Shown here piece by piece: positions 55,772 to 64,000 of a stretch of DNA of 64,000 nucleotides. The stretch spans positions 3,596,001-3,660,000 of the forward strand of contig NC_011740.1 in assembly GCF_000026225.1 (NCBI RefSeq), written 5' to 3'. The notes under the pieces are model-generated. The model was given only the letters and a program-made list of their open reading frames with translations. It did no database searches and was not told where the DNA came from. Made by a program: the position numbers and the translations under genes. Positions within the stretch are counted from its first letter, which is position 1. Every line of letters begins with the position of its first letter. Source of the stretch: Escherichia fergusonii ATCC 35469. Its GTDB lineage: Bacteria > Pseudomonadota > Gammaproteobacteria > Enterobacterales > Enterobacteriaceae.

Positions 55772-56596
55772 TTACATATGTGCGGCAATTAAGCGCTGGT
55801 TATCCTGGTACATCGCGTACAGATAGTTATTGTAGCTCTGCCCTTTTGTAGAATACCCCTTCAGCTTATGAATCATCGCGGTAGCGGTGATTTCCTGATC
55901 CGCTTTACGCAGCTGCGCACGTGATTTACGGAACGACGAGTAGGCTGGATGCGTATTCAAGTTAGTGACATAAGCACTCACCGACTCTTTGACAGAATCA
56001 AAGTGAGAATAGCCTTTCACTTTACCCGGACCATTATTACAACGACCTTTGCCACATTTCATGCCAAACAAGTTGTTGTTGCTACGTGCCAGTTTCGACG
56101 TACCCCAACCGCTTTCTGCTGCAGCCATCGTCGCTACCATGCTGGTAGGAATAATGTCTACACGTTCAAGCAGCGTATTCCACGGGATTTTTCGCGTATT
56201 GCCAGACCACTTCACCTTGTAGCGTTTGGCGATATCTTTCAAACGAGCCCGTTCTGAAGGCGACCATTTGCCCTGGTACTGTTTTGAAATCAGCCAGTTA
56301 CGCTCCGCCGTGATAGCAGCATTTTGACTGGTAATATAAGGCATAACCGTCCGGAGAAACGCTTTTTTCCTTGGTGTTCCGGAAGGGTATTTTCGCAAAT
56401 CAGGAAGTGAACTGCTCTTTACACTATTGCGAGAATACTCTTGTTTACTGCTTACCTGCTTATTACTAGCCTTAGTTATGTGGGACTTTTGACTCGTTGT
56501 TGTCGTGTGCGTCTTCGCTAACACCTCACTCGAAAATACCAAAGTGAGTAACATAAGAATCATCGCCCCATATCTTCGCATGGGAGTCAATATCAT
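55772..56596 (-). CDS. bax: Bax, glucosaminidase-family protein
   Basis: 274 aa. Signal peptide (about 1-27, ending VLA), a Ser/Lys-rich linker, then a GH73-like glucosaminidase domain. That domain contains TSMVATMAAAESGWGTSKLARSNNNLFGMKC (about 155-185), whose Glu is the expected catalytic acid. Probably acts on peptidoglycan; the physiological role is not established. Confidence 0.94.
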   Translation of the reverse strand: MILTPMRRYGAMILMLLTLVFSSEVLAKTHTTTTSQKSHITKASNKQVSSKQEYSRNSVKSSSLPDLRKYPSGTPRKKAFLRTVMPYITSQNAAITAERNWLISKQYQGKWSPSERARLKDIAKRYKVKWSGNTRKIPWNTLLERVDIIPTSMVATMAAAESGWGTSKLARSNNNLFGMKCGKGRCNNGPGKVKGYSHFDSVKESVSAYVTNLNTHPAYSSFRKSRAQLRKADQEITATAMIHKLKGYSTKGQSYNNYLYAMYQDNQRLIAAHM

Positions 56597-56823
56597 CAGG
56601 TCTCCTGGTCGGATTTAATCATTCCAACACCTTATCTTTTTCACAAATTTGAGAGTTGAATCTCAAATCATATCAAAAATAGCCCTCAAAAGCACCCCAA
56701 GGAATAGTCCAATTCTGAAACTATGTCACGTGCTAACGATTCAGATTGGCGCTAAATCGCAGAAAATGTGGGGTTTATCGCAAAAAATACGCTTAAATCC
56801 CGGGCCAAATACTCACCCTTTCG

Positions 56824-56833
56824 CCTCATCCTC
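56824..56833 (-). promoter_or_regulatory. MalT-box-like site upstream of malS
   Basis: GAGGATGAGG on the minus strand is one base from the MalT box GGGGATGAGG. A second weaker match, AGGGAGGAGT, lies at 56849-56858. MalT control of malS is known in E. coli. The assignment here is by motif only. Confidence 0.5.
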
Positions 56834-56916
56834 GTGCAATGATTACCAGGGAGGAGTTTTACCGGACTTATCACTGGCAAACTGGTGAAATTCGCAGCAA
56901 TAAGAGCTCATCCATT

Positions 56917-58947
56917 ATGAAACTTGCCGCCTGTTTTCTGCTACTTCTGCCTGGCGTTGCCGTTGCCGCCACCTGGACTTCCGGGGGATTTCCCACCTTT
57001 GACGAACAAAGTACAGGTAAATATGCCAGTCACGCGCAGCTGACCAAAGGTACGCGCGCGTTAACGTTAAATTTTGACCAACAGTGCTGGCAACCTGCGG
57101 ATGCCATAAAACTCAATCAGATGCTTTCCCTGAAACCTTGTGACAGCACGCCTCCCCAGTGGCGATTATTCCGCGATGGCGAGTACACCTTACAAGTTGA
57201 TACACGCTCTGGCACGCCAACGTTGATGATTTCGGTGACCAGCACCGCACAACCAACAATAAATCTGATACGTGAATGCCCGAAATGGGATGGGCAACCG
57301 CTCACTCTGGATGTCAGTCAAACCTTTCCTGAAGGCGCTGCGATACGTGAATACTACAGTCAGCAAATCGTTACGGTGAAAAATGGCCATATCACCTTAA
57401 AACCGGTAACTGAAAGTAACGGCTTACTGCTTCTGGAACACGCAGAAACGCATACTTCCGCCCCTTTCGACTGGCATAACGCCACAGTTTACTTTGTACT
57501 GACAGACCGTTTTGAAAATGGTGATCCCGGCAATGACCAAAGTTACGGACGCCATAAAGATGGCATGCAGGAAATTGGCACCTTCCACGGTGGTGATTTA
57601 CGCGGGCTGACCAACAAACTGGATTATCTCCAGCAACTGGGCGTCAATGCTTTATGGATCAGCGCCCCGTTTGAGCAAATTCATGGCTGGGTTGGCGGCG
57701 GTACAAAAGGCGACTTCCCGCATTATGCCTATCATGGCTATTACACCCAGGACTGGACGAACCTTGATGCCAATATAGGCAGCGAAGCCGAACTGCGGGC
57801 ACTGGTTGACGGTGCGCACCAGCGCGGTATCCGAATTATTTTTGATGTGGTGATGAACCATACTGGCTATGCCACGCTGGCGGATATGCAGGAGTTTCAG
57901 TTCGGCGCGTTATACCTTTCCGGTGACGAGCTGAAAAAAACACTGGGCGAGCGCTGGAGTGACTGGAAGCCCGCTGCCGGGCAAACATGGCATAGCTTTA
58001 ACGATTACATCAATTTCAGCGACAAAACAGGCTGGGAAAAGTGGTGGGGAAAAAACTGGATCCGTACCGATATTGGTGATTACGACAATCCCGGTTTTGA
58101 CGATCTCACCATGTCGCTGGCCTTTCTACCGGATATAAAAACTGAATCCACTACCGCTTCTGGCCTGCCGGTATTCTATAAAAACAAACCGGATACTCAC
58201 GCCAAAGCCATCGATGGTTATACGCCGCGCGATTATTTAACTCACTGGCTAAGCCAATGGGTACGCGATTATGGTATCGACGGATTCCGGGTGGATACGG
58301 CCAAACATGTTGAGTTGCCCGCCTGGCAACAACTAAAAACCGAAGCCAGTGCCGCACTTAACGAGTGGAAGAAAGCTAATCCCGAAAAAGCGTTAGATGA
58401 CAATTCCTTCTGGATGACCGGAGAAGCCTGGGGTCATGGCGTGATGCAAAGCGACTACTACCGCAACGGCTTCGACGCGATGATCAATTTCGATTATCAG
58501 GAGCAAGCAGCGAAAGCGGTAGATTGCCTGGCACAGATGGACAACATCTGGCAGCAAATGGCAGAGAAATTGCAGGATTTCAACGTACTAAGTTATCTCT
58601 CCTCACACGATACTCGTCTGTTCCGCGAAGGTGGCAAAAAATCAGCAGAACTGCTTTTACTCGCTCCTGGTGCAGTGCAAATTTTTTACGGTGATGAATC
58701 CTTACGTCCGTTTGGCCCCACCGGTTCAGATCCGTTGCAAGGCACTCGTTCGGATATGAACTGGCAGGATGTCAGCGATAAATCCGCCGCCAGCGTCAAG
58801 CACTGGCAGCGCATCAGCCAGTTCCGCGCCCGTCACCTGGCAATAGGCGCAGGCAAACAAACCACGTTATCTTTGCCACAAGGTTACGGATTTGTTCGCG
58901 AACATGGCGACGATAAAGTGATGGTTATCTGGGCGGGCCAACATTAA
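56917..58947 (+). CDS. malS: MalS, periplasmic alpha-amylase
   Basis: 676 aa from ATG 56917 (MKLAACFLLLLPGVAVAA, a signal peptide of about 17 residues); an open frame extends 26 codons upstream. GH13 regions: DVVMNH (I), GFRVDTAKH with the nucleophile Asp (II), GEAWGHG with the acid Glu (III) and LSSHDT (IV). It cleaves maltodextrins in the periplasm, releasing maltohexaose. Part of the maltose regulon. Confidence 0.97.
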   Translation: MKLAACFLLLLPGVAVAATWTSGGFPTFDEQSTGKYASHAQLTKGTRALTLNFDQQCWQPADAIKLNQMLSLKPCDSTPPQWRLFRDGEYTLQVDTRSGTPTLMISVTSTAQPTINLIRECPKWDGQPLTLDVSQTFPEGAAIREYYSQQIVTVKNGHITLKPVTESNGLLLLEHAETHTSAPFDWHNATVYFVLTDRFENGDPGNDQSYGRHKDGMQEIGTFHGGDLRGLTNKLDYLQQLGVNALWISAPFEQIHGWVGGGTKGDFPHYAYHGYYTQDWTNLDANIGSEAELRALVDGAHQRGIRIIFDVVMNHTGYATLADMQEFQFGALYLSGDELKKTLGERWSDWKPAAGQTWHSFNDYINFSDKTGWEKWWGKNWIRTDIGDYDNPGFDDLTMSLAFLPDIKTESTTASGLPVFYKNKPDTHAKAIDGYTPRDYLTHWLSQWVRDYGIDGFRVDTAKHVELPAWQQLKTEASAALNEWKKANPEKALDDNSFWMTGEAWGHGVMQSDYYRNGFDAMINFDYQEQAAKAVDCLAQMDNIWQQMAEKLQDFNVLSYLSSHDTRLFREGGKKSAELLLLAPGAVQIFYGDESLRPFGPTGSDPLQGTRSDMNWQDVSDKSAASVKHWQRISQFRARHLAIGAGKQTTLSLPQGYGFVREHGDDKVMVIWAGQH

Positions 58948-59122
58948 TGGTTTTGGCTTCCCGTGTGGCAAACTGCCGGGAAGCCTTATCAGAATCAAAT
59001 TCTATTTAATAGACAGTACCCAGCATAAACCGCCAATCACGCCACTTACAGCTGATTTGCACCCCACCAAATGTAGCGTTATTGTTACCTTCCTTGATAC
59101 TGAGTTCGACAGAAAATCCGCT

Positions 59123-60376
59123 ATGACATTCTCACTTTTTGGCGACAAATTTACCCGCCATTCTGGCATTACCCAGCTGATGGAAGATCTTAACGACGGT
59201 TTACGTACACCTGGCGCGATTATGCTTGGTGGTGGAAATCCGGCGCAGATCCCGGAAATGCACGACTACTTCCAGACGCTGCTGACAGACATGCTGGCAA
59301 GTGGCAAAGCCACCGATGCCTTGTGTAATTACGACGGACCGCAAGGCAAGACAGAACTGCTGACAGCACTGGCCGGACTGCTACGTGAGAAGCTGGGTTG
59401 GGATATTGAACCTCAGAATATTGCACTAACAAATGGCAGCCAGAGTGCATTTTTCTACTTGTTTAATCTGTTTGCCGGACGACGCGCTGATGGTCGCGTC
59501 AAAAAGGTGCTGTTCCCGTTAGCCCCGGAATACATTGGCTATGCTGATTCCGGGCTGGAAGAGGATCTGTTTGTCTCTGCACGCCCGAATATCGAACTCT
59601 TGCCGGAAGGCCAGTTTAAGTATCACGTGGACTTTGAACATCTGCGTATTGGCGAAGAAACGGGGATGATTTGTGTCTCCAGACCAACTAACCCGACAGG
59701 GAATGTGATCACTGATGACGAATTGATAAAGCTGGATGCATTGGCTAATCAACACGGTATTCCATTAGTGATTGATAATGCCTATGGCGTGCCATTCCCC
59801 GGAATTATCTTCAGCGAAGCGCGTCCGCTGTGGAATCCCAATATCGTGTTATGCATGAGTCTCTCCAAACTGGGGCTACCCGGTTCCCGCTGCGGCATTA
59901 TTATTGCCAATGAAAAGATCATCACTGCCATTACCAATATGAACGGCATTATCAGTCTCGCACCTGGCGGTATTGGCCCGGCGATGATGTGTGAAATGAT
60001 CAAACGTAATGATTTGCTACGCCTGTCGGAAACAGTGATTAAGCCGTTTTACTTTCAGCGCGTTCAACAGACAATCGCGATTATTCGTCGCTACTTGCCA
60101 GAAGATCGCTGTTTGATTCACAAGCCTGAAGGCGCGATCTTCCTTTGGTTATGGTTTAAAGATTTACCCATTACCACCGAGCAGCTTTATCAACGCCTAA
60201 AAGCTCGTGGGGTGCTGATGGTGCCCGGTCACTACTTTTTCCCTGGGCTGGATAAACCGTGGCCGCATACGCACCAATGTATGCGCATGAACTACGTACC
60301 AGAGCCGGAGAAAATTGAAGAGGGCGTGAAGATTCTGGCAGAAGAGATTGAACGCGCCTGGGCGGAAAGTCATTAA
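59123..60376 (+). CDS. avtA: AvtA, valine-pyruvate (alanine-valine) aminotransferase
   Basis: 417 aa from ATG 59123 (MTFSLFGDKFTRHSG). Class I/II PLP aminotransferase: SRPTNPTGNVITD, VIDNAYGVPFPG with the PLP-binding Asp and Tyr, and CMSLSKLGLPGSRCG with the PLP lysine (about 247). C-terminal Arg in RMNYV. It makes valine and alanine from their keto acids. Monocistronic and followed by a strong terminator. Confidence 0.97.
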   Translation: MTFSLFGDKFTRHSGITQLMEDLNDGLRTPGAIMLGGGNPAQIPEMHDYFQTLLTDMLASGKATDALCNYDGPQGKTELLTALAGLLREKLGWDIEPQNIALTNGSQSAFFYLFNLFAGRRADGRVKKVLFPLAPEYIGYADSGLEEDLFVSARPNIELLPEGQFKYHVDFEHLRIGEETGMICVSRPTNPTGNVITDDELIKLDALANQHGIPLVIDNAYGVPFPGIIFSEARPLWNPNIVLCMSLSKLGLPGSRCGIIIANEKIITAITNMNGIISLAPGGIGPAMMCEMIKRNDLLRLSETVIKPFYFQRVQQTIAIIRRYLPEDRCLIHKPEGAIFLWLWFKDLPITTEQLYQRLKARGVLMVPGHYFFPGLDKPWPHTHQCMRMNYVPEPEKIEEGVKILAEEIERAWAESH

Positions 60377-60383
60377 TCAAGCA

Positions 60384-60414
60384 CCCCGGCACTGAAACAG
60401 GCCGGGGATGTTTT
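60384..60414 (+). terminator. Terminator after avtA
   Basis: CCCCGGC pairs with GCCGGGG around a 10-base loop, then ATGTTTTAA. It also lies just beyond the stop of the convergent ysaA. Confidence 0.8.
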
Positions 60415-60886
60415 AAACAGGTTGTTGCCGCAGCCGCTGACGCTGTACTTGCATCGCATCCACGCACTGCAACGCATGTGTCGGGCAAGCTTCAACGCAG
60501 GCAGGCCCGTTATCCCGATGCCAACAGAGATCGCATTTAATCGCCTGCACCTGAGATTCCTGCGCAACAACTCTCATCGCCCCAAACGGGCAAGCCAACA
60601 TGCAGCTCTTGCAGCCAATACAACGCGACTGTTCTACAAAGATATGCCCTCGTTCACGGCGAATCGCCTGTACCGGACAGACATTTGCACACGGGGCATC
60701 TTCGCACTGATGACAGGCAACCGCCGTGGTAAAGGCTTGATCTTTGATTACCCGAATACGCGACACCATTTCGGCAGGCGACAGTGCGGCACAATCCTGA
60801 TTTTGTTGATGCGACACCGCACAAGCCACCTCGCAGGTGCGACAGCCGATACACTTACCAGCATCGGCCATAATAAATCGGTTCAT
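60413..60886 (-). CDS. ysaA: YsaA, four-cluster 4Fe-4S ferredoxin-type protein
   Basis: 157 aa from the ATG following GGGGGGAAGGGA. Four [4Fe-4S] cysteine sets of the HycB/HydN type: CIGCRTCEVAC (about 12-22), CHQCEDAPCANVC, CIGCKSCMLAC, and CDLC with CVEAC. A soluble electron carrier, probably a partner of a formate- or molybdoenzyme. The exact partner is unknown, and no oxidoreductase gene adjoins it. Confidence 0.92.
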   Translation of the reverse strand: MNRFIMADAGKCIGCRTCEVACAVSHQQNQDCAALSPAEMVSRIRVIKDQAFTTAVACHQCEDAPCANVCPVQAIRRERGHIFVEQSRCIGCKSCMLACPFGAMRVVAQESQVQAIKCDLCWHRDNGPACVEACPTHALQCVDAMQVQRQRLRQQPV

Positions 60887-61002
60887 TCCCTTCCCCCCGT
60901 CGTAAAACGCTAAGAGTGCCAGACGAAATATCATTCTCGCCTTGATCAAAAAAGGGGTACGAGAAAAATTTGTCAGAATTTCATCAAGTTTTGATCGTTC
61001 GC

Positions 61003-61818
61003 TCAATCACGTACCGTAAAGCCAAGCTCGCGGGAAATTGCCTGAGCGGTTTCCTGTAGCGGCTTAAGCAGATTGCTTTCGCCGATTTGTTTAAGACGTG
61101 ACGTCGAAAGAGAGATAGAAACTGCGTACGGCACCCGCCCGTGAATATCAAATACAGGTACAGCAATACAGGAAACACCTATTTCATTCTCTTCCCGGTC
61201 CATCGCCATGCTGCTTTCACGAATTTGCGCTAACTCTTTATACATCTCAGGTAATTCAGTGATGGTATTGCGCGTCAATGGCTGGATCTCCTCCTGATGG
61301 CTTTCCCAGTAAGATTTCACATATTCCGGCTGACCAAACGCCATGTAGATTTTGCCCATCGCCGAACAGTAGAGCGGCATATGCTGACCAATATAAGCGC
61401 GGGTTCGCAGCATCCCGGTGGTGGGTTCCAGTTTATAAATCAAAATCGCGTGATCATCTTCGCGGCTGGAGAAATTAATCGTTTTACCGGTAGCAATATT
61501 CAACGCCTCAAGATGCGGAGCGGCAATATGAATGATATTCAGCGATGACAATGCTTTTTGCCCAACGGCGATAAATTTGGTGGTCAGGCGGTAGCTACCC
61601 GCTGCCGGAGCTGTTGTCACATAACCGCAGGACTGTAGCCCCTGCAATAAACGGTGGACGGTACTTTTGTTCAGCCCTGCCAGTTCAGAGAGAAGCGCCA
61701 GTGGACATCCGTTGGGATAGTTACTGAGGATCTCAATCAACATCAAACCGCGAAACAGGCTCTGACTTCCGGCTGGCCTTTCTTTTTCTTGCGTCATATC
61801 GCCCTCTTTTTTCCCCAT
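61003..61818 (-). CDS. yiaJ: YiaJ (PlaR), IclR-family repressor of the yiaK-S operon
   Basis: 271 aa from ATG 61818 (MGKKEGDMTQEKERPAGSQ), preceded by GGAAG. ATG 61797, with GAGGG close by, is a possible alternative. N-terminal winged helix (about 25-85, PLALLSELAGLNKSTVHRLLQGL) and an IclR effector domain with GQHMPLYCSAMGKIYMAF. It represses the divergent diketogulonate operon from the shared 216-bp control region at 61819-62034, which is AT-rich around 61890-62010. Confidence 0.94.
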   Translation of the reverse strand: MGKKEGDMTQEKERPAGSQSLFRGLMLIEILSNYPNGCPLALLSELAGLNKSTVHRLLQGLQSCGYVTTAPAAGSYRLTTKFIAVGQKALSSLNIIHIAAPHLEALNIATGKTINFSSREDDHAILIYKLEPTTGMLRTRAYIGQHMPLYCSAMGKIYMAFGQPEYVKSYWESHQEEIQPLTRNTITELPEMYKELAQIRESSMAMDREENEIGVSCIAVPVFDIHGRVPYAVSISLSTSRLKQIGESNLLKPLQETAQAISRELGFTVRD

Positions 61819-62034
61819 ATTCGGCTTCCCATTTTGTCGCGCCCTGATGGTAGCGCAAAGTGTGTCGCAGTTCACGATCTCGACAGATAATTTACAACAT
61901 ATTGATTTTGTTTATTTTTTAAAATCATGAATCAGATTGCTTTGTTAAATAGCGATCGATATATTTGAAATCAAATTTCGCATAGTGAAATTTAGCGATA
62001 AAAAAGCGATCACACAAAAATAAGGAATCCAGGG

Positions 62035-63033
62035 ATGAAAGTGTCATTTGAACAGTTAAAAGCAGCCTTCAATCGGGTATTACTTTCCCGGGGAGTGGCT
62101 GTTGAAACCGCCGATGCCTGTGCTGAAATGTTTGCCCGCACCACCGAATCAGGCGTTTATTCTCACGGTGTTAACCGCTTCCCACGCTTCATCCAACAAC
62201 TGGATAATGGCGATATCATTCCCGATGCCGAGGCCAAACGTATAACCACTCTTGGCGCTATCGAGCAATGGGATGCTCAGCGTTCAATCGGCAATCTGAC
62301 GGCGAAAAAGATGATGGATCGCGCCATTGAACTGGCTGCCGATCACGGTATTGGTCTGGTGGCGTTGCGTAATGCCAACCACTGGATGCGCGGCGGCAGC
62401 TACGGCTGGCAGGCGGCGGAAAAAGGCTATATTGGCATTTGCTGGACCAACTCCATCGCCGTAATGCCGCCGTGGGGCGCAAAAGAGTGTCGCATCGGCA
62501 CTAACCCGCTGATCGTCGCCATTCCTTCTACCCCAATCACCATGGTCGATATGTCGATGTCGATGTTTTCCTACGGCATGTTAGAAGTTAACCGCCTTGC
62601 AGGTCGTCAGCTCCCGGTCGATGGCGGCTTTGACGATGAAGGCAACCTCACCAAAGAACCTGGTGTAATCGAGAAAAATCGCCGCATTTTGCCGATGGGC
62701 TACTGGAAAGGTTCTGGTATGTCGATCGTGCTGGATATGATCGCTACTCTCCTTTCCGACGGCGCATCCGTTGCCGAAGTCACCCAGGATAACAGCGACG
62801 AATATGGCGTTTCGCAAATCTTTATCGCCATCGAAGTGGATAAATTGATCGACGGCCCCACCCGCGATGCCAAGCTGCAACGCATCATGGATTACGTTAC
62901 TACCGCTGAACGTGCCGATGAAAACCAGGCCATTCGCTTACCCGGCCACGAATTTACCACCCTGCTGGCAGAAAACCGCCGTAACGGTATTACCGTTGAT
63001 GACAGCGTATGGGCTAAAATCCAGGCGTTATAA
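62035..63033 (+). CDS. yiaK: YiaK (DlgD), 2,3-diketo-L-gulonate reductase
   Basis: 332 aa, malate/L-lactate dehydrogenase-like (LDH2/MDH2) family. Catalytic His in GVYSHGVNRFPRF (about 44) and NANHWMRGGSYGW near residue 120. It reduces 2,3-diketo-L-gulonate to 3-keto-L-gulonate with NADH. First gene of the operon, with AAGGA before the ATG. yiaL follows 11 bp later. Confidence 0.96.
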   Translation: MKVSFEQLKAAFNRVLLSRGVAVETADACAEMFARTTESGVYSHGVNRFPRFIQQLDNGDIIPDAEAKRITTLGAIEQWDAQRSIGNLTAKKMMDRAIELAADHGIGLVALRNANHWMRGGSYGWQAAEKGYIGICWTNSIAVMPPWGAKECRIGTNPLIVAIPSTPITMVDMSMSMFSYGMLEVNRLAGRQLPVDGGFDDEGNLTKEPGVIEKNRRILPMGYWKGSGMSIVLDMIATLLSDGASVAEVTQDNSDEYGVSQIFIAIEVDKLIDGPTRDAKLQRIMDYVTTAERADENQAIRLPGHEFTTLLAENRRNGITVDDSVWAKIQAL

Positions 63034-63044
63034 GGAGATAAGCC

Positions 63045-63512
63045 ATGATTTTTGGACATATCGCGCAGCCTAACCCGTGCCGTTTTCCCGCCGCCATTGA
63101 AAAGGCGCTCGATTTTCTGCGCGCTACCGATTTCAACGCCCTGGAGCCGGGCGTTGTCGAAATCGACGGCAAAAATATTTATGCGCAAATTATCGATTTA
63201 ACGACACGTCCGGCGGAGGAAAATCGCCCGGAAGTACATCGTCGCTATATTGATATTCAATTTCTGGCGTGGGGCAAAGAGAAAATCGGCATTGCTATTG
63301 ATACAGGAAATAATAAAGTCAGCGAATCACTATTAGAGCAGCGCGATATTATTTTTTATCACGATAGTGAACATGAATCATTTATAGAAATGATACCGGG
63401 TAGCTACGCTATTTTCTTTCCTCAGGATGTTCATCGACCAGGCTGTATTCTGCAAACAGCCTCTGAGATACGAAAAGTTGTGGTTAAAGTCGCATTAACG
63501 GCGCTAAATTAA
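63045..63512 (+). CDS. yiaL: YiaL, YhcH/EbgC-family cupin protein
   Basis: 155 aa, YhcH/YjgK/YiaL (DUF386) family, a cupin-like fold. Metal-binding candidates: EVHRRYIDIQFLAWG and IFFPQDVHRPG (His and Glu). Likely an anomer/isomer-handling enzyme for the imported sugar acid; the reaction is not established. Confidence 0.94.
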   Translation: MIFGHIAQPNPCRFPAAIEKALDFLRATDFNALEPGVVEIDGKNIYAQIIDLTTRPAEENRPEVHRRYIDIQFLAWGKEKIGIAIDTGNNKVSESLLEQRDIIFYHDSEHESFIEMIPGSYAIFFPQDVHRPGCILQTASEIRKVVVKVALTALN

Positions 63513-63568
63513 TCGAATAATCGTCTACGCCAGAACGCCTGGGTAATGTTATTGCTCTAACTATATTA

Positions 63569-63603
63569 ATAATTCAGGTTGCTGCACATGCAACTTGAAT
63601 TAT
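63569..63603 (+). promoter_or_regulatory. Large hairpin between yiaL and yiaM
   Basis: ATAATTCAGGTTGC pairs with GCAACTTGAATTAT around a 7-base loop (one mismatch), 27 bp before yiaM. It may protect the yiaKL mRNA or modulate the transporter genes. Its right arm shares CATGCAACTTGAA with the repeat end at 18326-18338. Confidence 0.6.
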
Positions 63604-63629
63604 GACAAACATAGCCTCAAGGAATAGCT

Positions 63630-64000
63630 ATGAAAAAAATACTTGAAGCAATACTGGCGATTAATCTCGCCGTACTTTCCTGTATTGTGTTTATAAACAT
63701 TATTTTAAGATATGGTTTTCAGACAAGTATTTTATCTGTAGATGAATTGTCGCGTTATTTATTTGTCTGGTTAACCTTTATTGGCGCGATTGTGGCTTTT
63801 ATGGATAACGCCCACGTTCAGGTTACCTTTCTGGTGGAGAAACTCTCCCCCGCGTGGCAGCGGCGAGTCGCTCTGATCACCCATTCCTTAATATTATTTA
63901 TTTGTGGCGCACTGGCCTGGGGCGCAACGCTAAAAACAATTCAGGACTGGAGCGATTATTCACCGATCCTCGGCTTGCCCATCGGCCTGATGTATGCCGC
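63630..64000 (+). CDS. yiaM: YiaM, TRAP transporter small membrane subunit (5' part)
   Basis: The first 123 codons of a protein of about 157 aa; the gene runs past the window edge. DctQ-like: helices at about 5-27, 45-63 and 87-105, with VDELSRYLFVWLTFIGAIVAF, the family core. It works with YiaN and YiaO (beyond the window) to import 2,3-diketo-L-gulonate. AAGGAATA precedes the ATG. Confidence 0.93.
   Translation, partial: MKKILEAILAINLAVLSCIVFINIILRYGFQTSILSVDELSRYLFVWLTFIGAIVAFMDNAHVQVTFLVEKLSPAWQRRVALITHSLILFICGALAWGATLKTIQDWSDYSPILGLPIGLMYA

Overview
The window is a chromosome segment of an Escherichia-type enterobacterium. Gene order and protein sequences follow the E. coli K-12 bcs - ldr - dpp - proK - eptB - yhjX - tag - bisC - yiaD - ghrB - yiaF - yiaG - cspA - hokA - glySQ - wecH - xyl - bax - malS - avtA - ysaA - yiaJKLM region almost gene for gene. 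The proteins differ visibly from the K-12 versions as I remember them, and several accessory blocks are gained or lost. I therefore read it as a non-K-12 Escherichia lineage (a divergent E. coli clade or sister species). The species cannot be fixed without a search.

Layout. 1-603 is the 5' part of pdeK. 685-14895 is the complete cellulose locus: bcsRQABZC leftward and bcsEFG rightward, with bcsQ intact. 14897-16727 is an array of four tandem LDR units, each with an ldr toxin and an antisense rdl RNA. 16838-20943 is an accessory module: a sigma-54-type promoter, methionine gamma-lyase (megL), a YhjV-like amino-acid permease, and a convergent TyrR-like AAA+ activator. It occupies the place where K-12 has only yhjV. 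21106-26790 is dppABCDF. 27659-27735 is tRNA-Pro(CGG), followed by an echo of its own 3' end. Then come eptB, yhjX, a YhjY-like barrel, tag, yiaC, bisC and yiaD.

36366-41548 is a ketogluconate operon: a LacI-type regulator, a perfect 16-bp operator, kguE, kguK and kguT, ending in ghrB. K-12 keeps only ghrB. 41641-45618 holds yiaF, an extra aromatic-acid-type MFS transporter, yiaG, cspA with its long cold-shock leader, and a cysteine-rich YidD-family protein. hokA/sokA is present without the IS150 found beside it in K-12. glySQ, ysaB, wecH and yiaB follow; yiaA is not seen.

The xylose locus is xylBA and xylR only, with no xylFGH. bax, malS, avtA, ysaA and the 2,3-diketo-L-gulonate operon (yiaJ; yiaK, yiaL, yiaM...) complete the window, and yiaM runs off the right edge.

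Most of the window is ordinary core metabolism. The parts that reward attention are the sigma-54/megL module, the ketogluconate operon that gives ghrB a context, the four-fold ldr array, the YidD-like gene, and the loss of xylFGH. I saw no insertion sequence, prophage or CRISPR array.
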